The notes under the pieces: generated by a model
The model's input: the letters and a program-made list of their open reading frames with translations, nothing else
What the model was told of the DNA's origin: nothing
Database searches by the model: none
In this document: one piece after another, positions 1 to 9,238 of the stretch
Position numbering within the stretch: the stretch's first letter is position 1
Layout of the letters: every line of letters starts with the position of its first letter
Assembly: GCF_002094855.1 (NCBI RefSeq)
Contig: NZ_ARYN01000026.1
Span: forward strand, 1 to 39,017
Reading direction: 5' to 3'
Source: Zunongwangia atlantica 22II14-10F7
Lineage (GTDB): Bacteria; Bacteroidota; Bacteroidia; Flavobacteriales; Flavobacteriaceae
DNA length: 39,017 nucleotides
Program-made: the position numbers and the translations under genes

Positions 1-143
1 TATACTATGACCGTTTTTTGCACTATAGGTTCAGGCCCAGGATTATCATCATCATTACTACAATTATACAATGTAACTGATGATAAAATTAAAAATGCGA
101 AAAAAACCGTTTTTCGCCAAGAATTGTTAAAATTCGTTTTCAT
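1..143 (-). CDS. N-terminal part of a lipoprotein, probably clostripain-like C11 peptidase (partial)
   Basis: An open frame begins with ATG at 143 on the minus strand and runs off the left edge (about 47 codons visible). The protein starts MKTNFNNSWRKTVFF, followed by a hydrophobic stretch and a cysteine (YNCSNDDDN), which looks like a lipoprotein signal followed by the acidic, Asp-rich linker common after lipidated Cys in Bacteroidota. The visible end reads VQKTVIV. In Bacteroidota clostripain-related C11 cysteine peptidases, such a leader is often followed by a TVIVYMAADN-type motif, so that is the best guess; the catalytic part lies outside the window. The gene is codirectional with the polysaccharide locus but separated from wzc by about 208 bp, in which I see no gene and no convincing terminator. 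The reading frame is well supported; the family is inference. Confidence 0.55.
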   Translation of the reverse strand, partial: MKTNFNNSWRKTVFFAFLILSSVTLYNCSNDDDNPGPEPIVQKTVIV

Positions 144-351
144 AAGCATTGGTTTAAGTTAATATAATTATCTGTTAAGTTGTAAACTACATCCAAATCT
201 TCGTCGAAGATAAAAAAATATACTGTATTTAAAACATTTAAATTTAATTCTTTAGCGCTATCTCTAAATTATTATCACATTTATGTTTAACCCCCTTTAT
301 TTTATAGTCAAATTCAAAACTACACAAGAAAGAATGCAATTTTCTAAAATT

Positions 352-2736
352 TTAATTAAAATATTTTTTTATTTTATTTATAAAACCTTCATCTTCTGAG
401 TATCCATAAGAATACCCATACTTATTACCATAGTAACCAAAATTAGCTGAATCCACATCATTTAAAACAAAACTTACATCATGCAATTTTCCACTTTTAA
501 TTGAATCTAAAGGGAACTGAATAAGTTGCTTTTCGGTATAAGAAGACCGAACAACATATAAAGTAAGATCTGCATACTGGCTAATAAGAAAGGTATCAGC
601 CACAAGCATACATGGCGCAGTATCCAATATAATATAATCATAGGTTTCTTCTAACATACTAAGCATTTCGCCAAGACGACGATGCCTTAACAATTCCGAA
701 GGATTGGGCGGAATACTACCTGAAGTTAAGAAATCTAAATTGTTATTATACTTTGTCTGCTCTATAAGTTCTTCTAATTTTAAATCTTCATTAATCAAAT
801 AATCACTAACCCCTAATTGTTTTCTAGACCCGACATCATAGCGTTGTAATTGTGGATTACGTAAATCTGCACCAACCACGATTACTTTTTTTCCCATATT
901 CGCTAATGTTAGGGCCAGGTTTATGGAGGTAAATGTTTTCCCTTCACCTTTCACAGTTGAAGTCACCAACATCTTAATTCCTTTTTGCTTATCGGTCTTA
1001 TTAATCAGTAAATATTGCATATTAGTTATTGCAATTCTAAAGGATTCTGCTAAAACCGAACGATCAGCTTCAGTAATTAAATGGCTATCCTTCTTATCAA
1101 TTCTTGGGATTTCTCCTGCTATTGCAATCTGCTTAGCCCTTTTTTCTAAATCATCCCTACTCTTAACCTTATTATTTAGAAGGTTTTTACCATAAATAAT
1201 AATAAATGGCACTAATAATCCAAAAATTAGTCCTCCCAAAAGTATCATTCTTGGCTTTGGTGCTATCTGACCAGAAGTATAAGCATTGTCTACAATTTTC
1301 GCTTTAGGGGCGGTCACAGCTAGAGACAGGGAATTCTCTTCTCTTTTCTGCAGTAAAAATAAATATAAAGCTTCCTTTATTTGTTGCTGCCTATCGATCC
1401 CTCTATATTGGCGCTCCATAGAAGGAACCTCTGATATCCTTGATTGAATTAATTTTGCTTCATTACCAAGCTCATTCATTGTAATATCCAAGTTCGATTT
1501 AAGTCTTTGTAAACTTTTTTTAACCACTGAACGCATTTGATCGATTTGTTGATCCAATCTTACGATTACAGGGTTTTTTGTGGTTGAAGCTTCAAGTATA
1601 CGATTCCGTTCTAAAACCAATTGGTTGTATTCTGAAACTTGTTGATTTACTCCTTCTCCTTCCAAGCCTAAATTTGCTGGTAAGAGATCAGAATTACTTC
1701 CCTCTCTCAAATAATCCAACATTGCAGAAGCCAACTGTACTTGAGTTATTACTTCCTGACGTTTCTTTTTATACTCGCTTGCATTCTGAAGAAAAATCTC
1801 TGATTCCGCCCGAATATCTGTCAGCTCACGATTTTCCTTAAACACCTCTTTATCTATTTCTACAGAATCCAATTCAAAATTTATTATTTTCAAACGTTCA
1901 TCTATAAACTCTGCGGTATTCGTAGCTACAAGATTTTTATCAATTATAGCTTCTTTATTATATTCTGAAATTAATTGATCTAAAACATCCTCGGATTTCC
2001 CAGGTATCTCATCCTGTAAACTGAGTTCAATCAACGTTGAATTATCATTTACCAATGATACTTCCAAACGAGCGTTATAATATGAAACTACTGAGGAAAG
2101 AGGAGATATATTAAAACTATATTCGGCTTCATCCTCCTCAACAATATCAAAATTTTCATTCTTCCGCACAACGATATCTGCAAAATCAATATTAAGAGGA
2201 TCACCAAATTTAGATTTTATTTTTTCCCCGGTCTCCATATTACTAAGAACCACATAATCGTTCTCAAATGAAACTGTAAAACTATTCAATCCGTCTCCGG
2301 CAAATTGAGATAGCTTAGACGCGTTTAATTGCAATATACTTATTTTAAAAGGAACATTGTTATATATTTCCCGAGTTACAAACAAACTTTTCGCATAATA
2401 TCGGATATTTAGATCTAATGACTTTATTGTCTTCGTCATCATTCGTTTAGACTCTAATAACCCAATTTCATTTTCAATGCTACTTGTTTGCAATCCATCT
2501 ATAAACCCTAAATCAGCAAAAGAAGACATACCCGATCCTGGTGATTTAGTATCTTCATCTTTAATAATAATAGTTGCACTACTTCGATAAACAGGACTTG
2601 ACAATTTTAAAAATACCGTTGCAATAATTAAAGCAGTAATCACAGAGGCTAAAATCCACGGCCAATATTTTAAATATTTTTGAATTTCCTCCCTTAGGTT
2701 AATTTCTTCTTCCTGAAAATTTTGATACTCGCTCAT
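352..2736 (-). CDS. wzc: Wzc-type polysaccharide co-polymerase with BY-kinase domain
   Basis: A 794-residue inner-membrane protein of the PCP-2a class, which controls chain length and export together with Wza. The N-terminal Wzz region has a first membrane helix at about residues 28-46, then a long coiled-coil periplasmic part with GNVR-like features, and a second membrane helix at about 500-520. The cytoplasmic bacterial tyrosine kinase domain follows, with Walker A ending GEGKT near residue 601, a Walker A' motif VVGADLRNP at about 619-627 and Walker B IILDTAP at about 702-708. The C-terminal tail carries a tyrosine cluster (YYGNKYGYSYGY, about 768-780), the expected autophosphorylation site. 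It lies 7 bp downstream of wza and is the last gene of the locus. Length and domain order are as expected for fused Bacteroidota/proteobacterial Wzc proteins. Confidence 0.95.
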   Translation of the reverse strand: MSEYQNFQEEEINLREEIQKYLKYWPWILASVITALIIATVFLKLSSPVYRSSATIIIKDEDTKSPGSGMSSFADLGFIDGLQTSSIENEIGLLESKRMMTKTIKSLDLNIRYYAKSLFVTREIYNNVPFKISILQLNASKLSQFAGDGLNSFTVSFENDYVVLSNMETGEKIKSKFGDPLNIDFADIVVRKNENFDIVEEDEAEYSFNISPLSSVVSYYNARLEVSLVNDNSTLIELSLQDEIPGKSEDVLDQLISEYNKEAIIDKNLVATNTAEFIDERLKIINFELDSVEIDKEVFKENRELTDIRAESEIFLQNASEYKKKRQEVITQVQLASAMLDYLREGSNSDLLPANLGLEGEGVNQQVSEYNQLVLERNRILEASTTKNPVIVRLDQQIDQMRSVVKKSLQRLKSNLDITMNELGNEAKLIQSRISEVPSMERQYRGIDRQQQIKEALYLFLLQKREENSLSLAVTAPKAKIVDNAYTSGQIAPKPRMILLGGLIFGLLVPFIIIYGKNLLNNKVKSRDDLEKRAKQIAIAGEIPRIDKKDSHLITEADRSVLAESFRIAITNMQYLLINKTDKQKGIKMLVTSTVKGEGKTFTSINLALTLANMGKKVIVVGADLRNPQLQRYDVGSRKQLGVSDYLINEDLKLEELIEQTKYNNNLDFLTSGSIPPNPSELLRHRRLGEMLSMLEETYDYIILDTAPCMLVADTFLISQYADLTLYVVRSSYTEKQLIQFPLDSIKSGKLHDVSFVLNDVDSANFGYYGNKYGYSYGYSEDEGFINKIKKYFN

Positions 2737-2743
2737 AAATGAA

Positions 2744-3529
2744 TTATCGGGTTAACAAAATAGCTACTGAAACTAGAACAGAAGCAATCGAGATATAAAC
2801 TGAGGCATTACGATTATAACTAGATGATTGTATCTGCGGTCCATTAGGCTCTACATATACAATATCATTCTGCTGAAGATAGTAAAAAGGAGAATTGACT
2901 ATATTGGCATCTGTCAAATCTAGATAGGCATGTCTCTTTTCTCCATTTTCTGTTTCCCTCACTATTAAAATATTCTTTCTTTTCCCATAAACCGTTAGAT
3001 CTCCGGCCAAACCTAAAGCTTTTGGCAAGCTGAGATATTCATCTTGAATAGGAAAAGTTCCAGGCTGTCTTACTTCACCTAATACAGTAACCTGAAAATT
3101 AGATATCTTTACATTAACAATAGGATCTTTAACGTAATCTGAAATTAAGTTTTCAAAATGTTGAGAGAGCTCTTTCCTATTCATTCCTGCAACCCTAATA
3201 GTTCCTAAAACCGGAAACTGAATTTCTCCCTCCGCATTAACGAGATAGTTTTGAAATGATGGAGTCCCTCCTACTTGTAAACCATTTTGAGATCCTAAAC
3301 TTCTGCCAACAAAAGGTAGGTTAAAAGGCACCGCAGCCTCCGCTTCCTTAGCCGATACTGTAATAATAAGCTGATCATTTGGTTTTATCTCCAAATTATC
3401 GAAATTAGAAACATTCTCCATTCCCTCAAACTGTTCTAAGTTATGAAAATAAACCATCTCTTCCCTAGACACACAAGATGAAAGCAAAGCTAATAAGAAA
3501 AGGCTAAAAATAAATTTGGGTTTTGACAT
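2744..3529 (-). CDS. wza: Wza-type polysaccharide export lipoprotein
   Basis: An outer-membrane polysaccharide export protein (Poly_export plus SLBB domains), about 261 residues. The signal peptide MSKPKFIFSLFLLALLSSC ends in a clear lipobox (LSSC), so the mature protein should be a lipoprotein. The Poly_export region includes IKPNDQLIITVSAKE and later LVNAEGEIQFPVLGTIRVAG; the SLBB-like part includes VTVLGEVRQPGTFPI. A hydrophobic C-terminus (SVYISIASVLVSVAILL) is typical of the Bacteroidota members. The open frame extends upstream to 3571, but that codon is TTG and the extra 14 residues would precede the signal peptide. ATG at 3529 (or 3535) is therefore preferred. It lies directly upstream of wzc and its product would form the export channel with it. 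Confidence 0.92.
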   Translation of the reverse strand: MSKPKFIFSLFLLALLSSCVSREEMVYFHNLEQFEGMENVSNFDNLEIKPNDQLIITVSAKEAEAAVPFNLPFVGRSLGSQNGLQVGGTPSFQNYLVNAEGEIQFPVLGTIRVAGMNRKELSQHFENLISDYVKDPIVNVKISNFQVTVLGEVRQPGTFPIQDEYLSLPKALGLAGDLTVYGKRKNILIVRETENGEKRHAYLDLTDANIVNSPFYYLQQNDIVYVEPNGPQIQSSSYNRNASVYISIASVLVSVAILLTR

Positions 3530-3599
3530 CACCATAGATTTAAGGCTAAAATAGTTTTTTAAAATTATCAAAAAAATTAAACATAAAAATTATAACAAA

Positions 3600-4943
3600 T
3601 CAATAAGCTTTTTCCTCGCCGGATACAGCATTTAATACTGTTTTCATTATAATTTTAACATCGAGCAATAAAGACCACTTTTCTACATAAAAAATATCCA
3701 ATCGAGTTCGATTTATAATATCTGATTTTACCACTACTTCTCCGCGATATCCTTTTATCTGAGCTAAGCCTGTGATACCGGGCTTCGCAAAATGTCTCAC
3801 CAAATATTTATCTACCGAACTTTCATACTCTTTTGTATGAGCCTCCATATGCGGCCTTGGTCCAACAACACTCATATCTCCCAACAGCACATTAATAAAT
3901 TGAGGCAATTCATCTATACTTGTTTTCCGAATAAACTTCCCAATCTTAGTAAGACGCACATCATTTTTGGTCATCATTTTAGTATCAGCATCTTTATTTA
4001 CCGCCATAGAGCGAAACTTATAACAGAAAAAAGATTGCTTATTTACACCATGTCTTTTTTGTTTAAAGAAAACAGGTCCGCGCGACTCTAACTTTATTAA
4101 AAGCCCAATAATTGGTACTAACCATGATAATAAAAATATAACAACCAAAGAAGAGAATACAATATCGAAACTACGCTTTGTATAACGTGCTACATCAGTA
4201 TCTAAAGGTAATTTTCTTAGATTAAGAATTGGAACATTTCCAAAAAGCTCAACATCCATTGCTCGGGTATAAATTTCTTTATTATCCGGAACCATTTTAA
4301 TTTTGATCAGATTATTATCACAAAACGCAATAAGCTCATTCATCTGATCTGAAGATAAACGAGACACCATGCAATAAACCTCATCTACCTTATGATTTCG
4401 AATAAAATTAAAAGCATGATCTATTTTCCCTAAATAAGTAATACTTTTTGAAGGATGATCATCAAAATAGCCTCTATACCTATACCCTAATTCAGGCTGA
4501 TCAAAAATCTGACGAATTTTTTTCAATTTCCTGTCTCTACCAATAACTACAACACTAACGAAATTCCCTCCTTCAACTCTATAAATATCTCTCAAATAAT
4601 AAAAGATATAGCGATAGATAATAATAGTGGAAAAAATAACTAATAACACTTTAATCTGATATACGGATGATATCGAAAGATTTCTAAAACTAAAATTAGT
4701 AAAATAAGCCAGAGAGAATATAAGGAACAGGCTCAGTACCTTATCAAAATTAGTAAAAAAACGCTCATTTCTCTTTGTAGGATAGAAATCTATAGCAAAA
4801 GTAATGAGTAACCAACTAAGATTATAGTATACAATAGCCGCAACATTGCTATATGTTTCAAAGCTTAATGTAAACAACGTAAAGTTGATAATAATAAGGT
4901 GAACAATAATTGAAACAGGTATGACTAAAGAAGACCTTTTCAT
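3600..4943 (-). CDS. Undecaprenyl-phosphate sugar phosphotransferase (WcaJ/WbaP-like initiating transferase)
   Basis: This 447-residue polyprenyl-phosphate hexose-1-phosphate transferase should start repeat-unit synthesis by loading the first sugar phosphate onto undecaprenyl phosphate at the inner membrane. Four N-terminal membrane helices are visible (about residues 5-125), followed by a CoA-binding-like Rossmann domain (VSVVVIGRDRKLKKI), a fifth membrane segment near 255-285, and the C-terminal catalytic domain. That domain has GPVFFKQKRHG, the DELPQFINVLLGDMSVVGPRP signature and a C-terminal LAQIKGYRG block. All hallmarks of the family are present. The substrate cannot be told from sequence; glucose, galactose or GalNAc phosphate are all possible in this class. 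Confidence 0.93.
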   Translation of the reverse strand: MKRSSLVIPVSIIVHLIIINFTLFTLSFETYSNVAAIVYYNLSWLLITFAIDFYPTKRNERFFTNFDKVLSLFLIFSLAYFTNFSFRNLSISSVYQIKVLLVIFSTIIIYRYIFYYLRDIYRVEGGNFVSVVVIGRDRKLKKIRQIFDQPELGYRYRGYFDDHPSKSITYLGKIDHAFNFIRNHKVDEVYCMVSRLSSDQMNELIAFCDNNLIKIKMVPDNKEIYTRAMDVELFGNVPILNLRKLPLDTDVARYTKRSFDIVFSSLVVIFLLSWLVPIIGLLIKLESRGPVFFKQKRHGVNKQSFFCYKFRSMAVNKDADTKMMTKNDVRLTKIGKFIRKTSIDELPQFINVLLGDMSVVGPRPHMEAHTKEYESSVDKYLVRHFAKPGITGLAQIKGYRGEVVVKSDIINRTRLDIFYVEKWSLLLDVKIIMKTVLNAVSGEEKAY

Positions 4944-5009
4944 GTTTTTTATATAACTAAAGTGCTAAACTACTTAATAAATATGAGTTTAATGGTAATT
5001 TATTTAACA

Positions 5010-5747
5010 CTATCTTTTTAATTTTTCCTTTAACATTAAATAAATAAATAAAGTATTGGTATAAGCATAACGTTTAAATAGACGGTTTGGTTCCTGAAAT
5101 AGCCTATACAACCATTCTGTAGAAGTTTTCTGCATCCATACCGGGGCCCGATTTTGCAAGCCAACCATTACCGGAAGTGCACCACCAATACCAATCATAC
5201 ATGCGTTAATTTTCCTCTTCATATTGGCCATCCATTTTTCCTGTTTAGGACAACCTAAGGACACAAAAACAAAACCCGCTTCGCTTTCATTAATTAATTG
5301 CGCATACCCCTCTTCTTCCTCTTCGCTTAAAGCTCTAAAGGGCGGACTTATTAACCCAACAATGTCCAAATTGGGATAATTTACATCACAAAATTCTTTG
5401 GTTTTATCCAGCGTTAACTTTGTCCCGCCATAAAATACAACTTTTACTTTTTTATCTTCAGCTTCCTTTAGCAAATTTGGCAGCAAATCCATTCCTGCCA
5501 CACGATCCTGATCTATTCCATAAAGGTATTTTAAACCTTTAGCCAATGGCATACCATCTGGTGTAACCATATCGGCATTATTAACTACAGCTGCAAAATC
5601 TTTATCATCATAAGCCTCTACCAACATATGCACATTAGCCACACAAGTATATGTAGATTTTTTGTTTATCGCATAGCGAATTAAGTCCTCTATAAATTCC
5701 TGGTAAGGTTTTATAGAGATATCGATACTAACAAGTCTTTTTTTCAT
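5010..5747 (-). CDS. WecG/TagA/CpsF family glycosyltransferase (GT26)
   Basis: A 245-residue member of the GT26 family, whose characterised members transfer N-acetylmannosamine (TagA) or its uronic acid (WecG) to a lipid-linked acceptor. Seen: VANVHMLVEAY at about 36-46, the signature NADMVTPDGMPLAKG at about 57-71, YGGTK at 106-110 and the VSLGCPKQEKWM block at 162-173. The C-terminal tail is basic (RLFKRYAY) as expected for membrane association. It sits between the initiating transferase and a GT4 gene, a frequent arrangement in Bacteroidota capsule loci. It probably adds the second sugar; donor identity is inference. Confidence 0.9.
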   Translation of the reverse strand: MKKRLVSIDISIKPYQEFIEDLIRYAINKKSTYTCVANVHMLVEAYDDKDFAAVVNNADMVTPDGMPLAKGLKYLYGIDQDRVAGMDLLPNLLKEAEDKKVKVVFYGGTKLTLDKTKEFCDVNYPNLDIVGLISPPFRALSEEEEEGYAQLINESEAGFVFVSLGCPKQEKWMANMKRKINACMIGIGGALPVMVGLQNRAPVWMQKTSTEWLYRLFQEPNRLFKRYAYTNTLFIYLMLKEKLKR

Positions 5748-5775
5748 TAAAAAATAGTTCCTTTAAAAAACCAAC

Positions 5776-7020
5776 CTAGGCATTAATTTCTAATAAAGCC
5801 CTTTTATATAAGGCTACAACTTTTTTTGCTTTATTGTCCCAAGATAATTCTAGCTGACGTTCGATACAGTTATTTGACATTTCTTTTAACAGGCTTCTAT
5901 TTTTAAACAAATAATTTAAACGAGAAGCGAATTCAACGACAGATTCTTCCGGAGAAGAGAGACTTATTTTAACGCCTATCTTATCATCAACTACAGCTCC
6001 AAATCCACAAGCATCGAAACAAAGAACCGGCAATTGGTTAGAGATTGCTTCTAAAACTACCGTAGAAGTATCTTCGTTGATGCTAGTAAAGAAAAAAAGT
6101 TGCATTTGTCTCATTTTGGTCAACACCACATCATTAGGCTGAATTCCATAAAAAACAACTTGTTTTTTAATTCCCAATGTCGCCACCATTTGCTTTGCCT
6201 TATACTCCTGTTCCTTAGAACCACCGCCAAAAACATGCAAAATGATATTTGGATTACTTGTTTGAGCTATACTTTTTAAAGCTAAAGGTAATTGTTTACG
6301 AAAATCGAATTTACCTACCCATAAAAGATCTAATTGTTTTGTAAAAAATTTTTCTGAAGAAACATTGATATTGGAAGAAAAACTTCCAGTTTCAGGAATA
6401 ATTACAGAATCTTTATTCTTATATTTCTTTAATGCTTCATAAGAATCTGGTATTGAACTTATAAGTACATCTGCTCTTTCTAAAGTTTTATTAACCCTAG
6501 CATCACACCTAAGCTGATATATATTCAGAAAGTTCTTAAGTCGGTTAAAAATTTGATATTTAACCCCTGCTCCTTTCAAATATTTCACCGGAAATTGCTT
6601 TAAACCACCTATGGGACCCCAAACTAGAGGAATATGTTTTATTTTCCATAAATACCCGGGTTCCCGAAAACCAATCATATTGAGTTGATGGAGAATATCT
6701 ATATTTTGCTTTTTTACAATGTCAACTGCTAATTCATAAGTTTTATATTGCCATTTTTTATAATGACCATAAAATCGCCAGTCTCCTTGATTCCAGCACA
6801 TATTTCGAATGTTCTCTGAAACGGGATTATAATAAAAATGCATATTAGAGGCATGCGGTAAAGTTTTTTGAGCTTCTTCTATATACTCCCTAAACTCTCC
6901 TTCAGTAATTATATGAACTTCACAATATCTTGCAATGCTAGAACACCAATTCCAACCCATCCCTGGTTCACTTCCTGTATGAGGAGAACAAGCATAAGCA
7001 CTAATAAGAATTTTAAGCAT
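5776..7020 (-). CDS. Glycosyltransferase family 4
   Basis: A 414-residue GT-B fold retaining glycosyltransferase. The N-terminus MLKILISAYACSPHTGSEPG has the family 4 glycine-rich loop, and PLVWGPIGG at about residues 131-139 is a motif of a GT4 subgroup common in capsule loci. The C-terminal Glycos_transf_1 domain shows LLWVGKFDFRKQLPLAL, then VVFYGIQPNDVV and an E-x7-E type element in INEDTSTVVLEAISNQLP. No membrane segments are evident; it would work at the cytoplasmic face on the lipid-linked repeat. It follows the MurB-like gene by 12 bp. Donor and linkage are not predictable. Confidence 0.9.
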   Translation of the reverse strand: MLKILISAYACSPHTGSEPGMGWNWCSSIARYCEVHIITEGEFREYIEEAQKTLPHASNMHFYYNPVSENIRNMCWNQGDWRFYGHYKKWQYKTYELAVDIVKKQNIDILHQLNMIGFREPGYLWKIKHIPLVWGPIGGLKQFPVKYLKGAGVKYQIFNRLKNFLNIYQLRCDARVNKTLERADVLISSIPDSYEALKKYKNKDSVIIPETGSFSSNINVSSEKFFTKQLDLLWVGKFDFRKQLPLALKSIAQTSNPNIILHVFGGGSKEQEYKAKQMVATLGIKKQVVFYGIQPNDVVLTKMRQMQLFFFTSINEDTSTVVLEAISNQLPVLCFDACGFGAVVDDKIGVKISLSSPEESVVEFASRLNYLFKNRSLLKEMSNNCIERQLELSWDNKAKKVVALYKRALLEINA

Positions 7021-7032
7021 TAAATAGTTCTT

Positions 7033-8043
7033 TTAAAATTCTTCTACAATTTCATTTTCAACAGGTATTTTACCATCGGTAAGCTCTTCTATCTTTCTTA
7101 TATAATTAACCATCTCATCAGTACCCTGCCCCCTATTCACTAAACAATTGATAGTTTTATCTGAAAATGGCTGTAAATCATAATTCAATTTAAACCTCTT
7201 TACTGCCAGATCATTAATCCATTTTCTATTCAGAGGAGATTCTTTATGAAAAATTTTCCATTTATATCGAAATAAATAAAAAAAGGCTGAAACCACCTTA
7301 AAATATCTATCCTTTTCCCCAAGTGCCTTATAAATCTGACCAGAAAATATACTTCCCAAACTAGGATATAAAAAATCTTGATATTTATGCCTCTTAGCAT
7401 GATAATTTTCCATTCTGTATGCTATAGCTGTAGTATTTCCTTTTTGATACTTAAAATAACACTTAACAATAACCCCTTTAAGATCCCCTTTTCGTAAAGA
7501 TGAAATTCGTTTTCCTAATTTTAAATCAACTTTATCAATTTTTTTCAGGTTACCTTCAAAATCAACCATTTCAATAAATTCCAGAACATTCTTTATCTCG
7601 TAACCGTATGCACCAGCATTCATAAAAACAGCTCCTCCAACAGTTCCGGGAATACCTTCGAGACCTTCAAACCCTTTTGATGAATGAAGTAATGCAAATC
7701 TAGATAATTCAGGAAGCATATCTCCAGATGCGGCTTCAATTAAAGCAGTATCTTTATTGAGAAACATTCCTTTCAGTCTTTCTGTACTTAATAAACAAGA
7801 ATATACTTTATCATCTAAAAAAAGTAAGTTAGATGTAGCGCCAATAATCTTGAATTTCACTGACAAGCTATTTAAAATTTTTATAGCTTCACAAACCTCT
7901 TCATTTGTTCGAGGGAAAATTATGTAATCAGCAGTTCCACCTGTTCTTAAATAGGTGATTTTACTTAACTCCACATCTTCTTCATAATTTATATTCGCTT
8001 TCAGAAGAAAACCTTTTAATTCAGGAACATTTACAATAGCCAT
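7033..8043 (-). CDS. MurB-like FAD-dependent reductase in the polysaccharide locus
   Basis: A 336-residue protein of the UDP-N-acetylenolpyruvoylglucosamine reductase (MurB) family. Visible are the FAD-binding half with YLRTGGTADYIIFP (about 31-44) and IIGATSNLLF (about 67-76), the GLEGIPGTVGGAVFMNAGAYG block (about 127-147), an LYPSLGSIF element with Ser231 in the position expected for the catalytic serine, and a C-terminal acidic ending (IPVENEIVEEF) matching the family's terminal Glu. MurB normally reduces the enolpyruvyl ether of UDP-GlcNAc to a lactyl ether for peptidoglycan. A copy inside a polysaccharide operon, next to a pyruvyltransferase-family gene, suggests a dedicated role in forming a lactyl-type sugar substituent, which is inference. 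A housekeeping role cannot be excluded without the rest of the genome. Confidence 0.85.
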   Translation of the reverse strand: MAIVNVPELKGFLLKANINYEEDVELSKITYLRTGGTADYIIFPRTNEEVCEAIKILNSLSVKFKIIGATSNLLFLDDKVYSCLLSTERLKGMFLNKDTALIEAASGDMLPELSRFALLHSSKGFEGLEGIPGTVGGAVFMNAGAYGYEIKNVLEFIEMVDFEGNLKKIDKVDLKLGKRISSLRKGDLKGVIVKCYFKYQKGNTTAIAYRMENYHAKRHKYQDFLYPSLGSIFSGQIYKALGEKDRYFKVVSAFFYLFRYKWKIFHKESPLNRKWINDLAVKRFKLNYDLQPFSDKTINCLVNRGQGTDEMVNYIRKIEELTDGKIPVENEIVEEF

Positions 8044-8062
8044 AAAAATAAATTAAAATTAA

Positions 8063-9238
8063 TTATCCTTTATATAGAGTTTCTTTCAAATATTTTAATG
8101 AATTCTGCTTTTGCACACCAAGATTCTTATTTGCCAGAGTAAAATTTATATCGGTATTCAAATTTCCCAATGATACATCCTTACCTTCCCAGATAATACG
8201 ATCGGATAAATTAAGCATTTCCAAAAAATCAGTAATCCTGGAATTATTTGCTTTATTTGGTCTCAAAACTGCAAAAAATGGAATATTAAAATTAACAGAA
8301 AAAGCAGTCCCATGAAAAGAAGTTGTTAAAACAAATTTAGCGTTTTGAAATAAGGCTATAAATTCAGACGGCCCTCCATCCTCAATATTGTATATGCCTT
8401 CTATTTTTTTATTTGCGTAAGCTCTTTTACAAATATTATATATTTCACAATTAAACTTTTGCTTTAACTCATAAGCTTTTTTCACTAATTCATCCGATTC
8501 ATGTAGCTTATATATAAGAACATAATCTCCTTTTGGGAAACTATCGCTGTTATCCTCATTAATAACCCGACTCCAATCATCTTTAGAAAGCAATAAAGTA
8601 GGGTCTAAAACCTGCTGTGCTCGTTTCCCAGATAACTGCTCAACTAGAGCAACCCCTTGCTTTTCTCGCACGCCTATCACATCAAGATTATTAAAAAAAT
8701 CGCGATATTTAGCATGTAAACTCTCAGGGATTTGTGAAACGCCAAAACTGGAAGCATAAGTCACCTTTAGTTTATCCTTAGGAGCGAAATCGAGAAAATA
8801 TGGAGATAATGATGTTCCAGTTCCAGGATTCCAAACCTGGTCACTACCCACCATGTAAATATCATATTCTAATCTCGCTTTATAAAGTTCCTCATAACTT
8901 CTGTATTGATCTTTAGAATAACTAGTATTGCCATTTGCATGAAATCTATAAAAATTTTTTTTCCTGTTTTTAATAGCAGCAGAAAACACAGAACTTCCTT
9001 CGATTAAAGGCGAAACCACCCTGTACATTAAAAAGTTTTTAAGTTTACTTTTTGTATCCAGTTTCAACACTGGTTGGGACAAATTCGTTGGTTTATGATT
9101 TTTATGTTTATAATATAAATAATCTATAAGTTCTGCATCATACCCCAAATCTCTTAATTTTCTTTGAAGCGCATAGGCCTGTAACTCAGCACCATAATTA
9201 TTAGTTCTAGATATTGTTACTATTCCTATCTTCTTCAT
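8063..9238 (-). CDS. Polysaccharide pyruvyl transferase family protein
   Basis: 391 residues of the PS_pyruv_trans family (CsaB/WcaK type), GT-B-like enzymes that transfer pyruvate from phosphoenolpyruvate to sugar residues. Seen: the N-terminal MKKIGIVTISRTNNYGAELQAY, the GSDQVWNPGTGTSLSPYFL block near residue 135, ASSFGVSQIPESL, REKQGVALVEQLSGKRAQQV, LDPTLLLSKDDW and VLTTSFHGTAFSVNFNIPFF, all typical of Bacteroidota members. Its stop overlaps the next upstream gene's codons by 4 bp, showing translational coupling. Its neighbour downstream is the MurB-like gene. Most likely it adds a pyruvate group to the repeat unit. Confidence 0.9.
   Translation of the reverse strand: MKKIGIVTISRTNNYGAELQAYALQRKLRDLGYDAELIDYLYYKHKNHKPTNLSQPVLKLDTKSKLKNFLMYRVVSPLIEGSSVFSAAIKNRKKNFYRFHANGNTSYSKDQYRSYEELYKARLEYDIYMVGSDQVWNPGTGTSLSPYFLDFAPKDKLKVTYASSFGVSQIPESLHAKYRDFFNNLDVIGVREKQGVALVEQLSGKRAQQVLDPTLLLSKDDWSRVINEDNSDSFPKGDYVLIYKLHESDELVKKAYELKQKFNCEIYNICKRAYANKKIEGIYNIEDGGPSEFIALFQNAKFVLTTSFHGTAFSVNFNIPFFAVLRPNKANNSRITDFLEMLNLSDRIIWEGKDVSLGNLNTDINFTLANKNLGVQKQNSLKYLKETLYKG

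Noticed and set aside
197-211. Small inverted repeat (ATCTTC/GAAGAT) as terminator of the polysaccharide operon
   Set aside because: The stem has only 6 bp and in the operon's direction the T run lies before, not after, the stem.
3530-3571. Upstream extension of the wza frame
   Set aside because: The first codon is TTG and the added residues would precede a complete lipoprotein signal, so ATG at 3529 is chosen.
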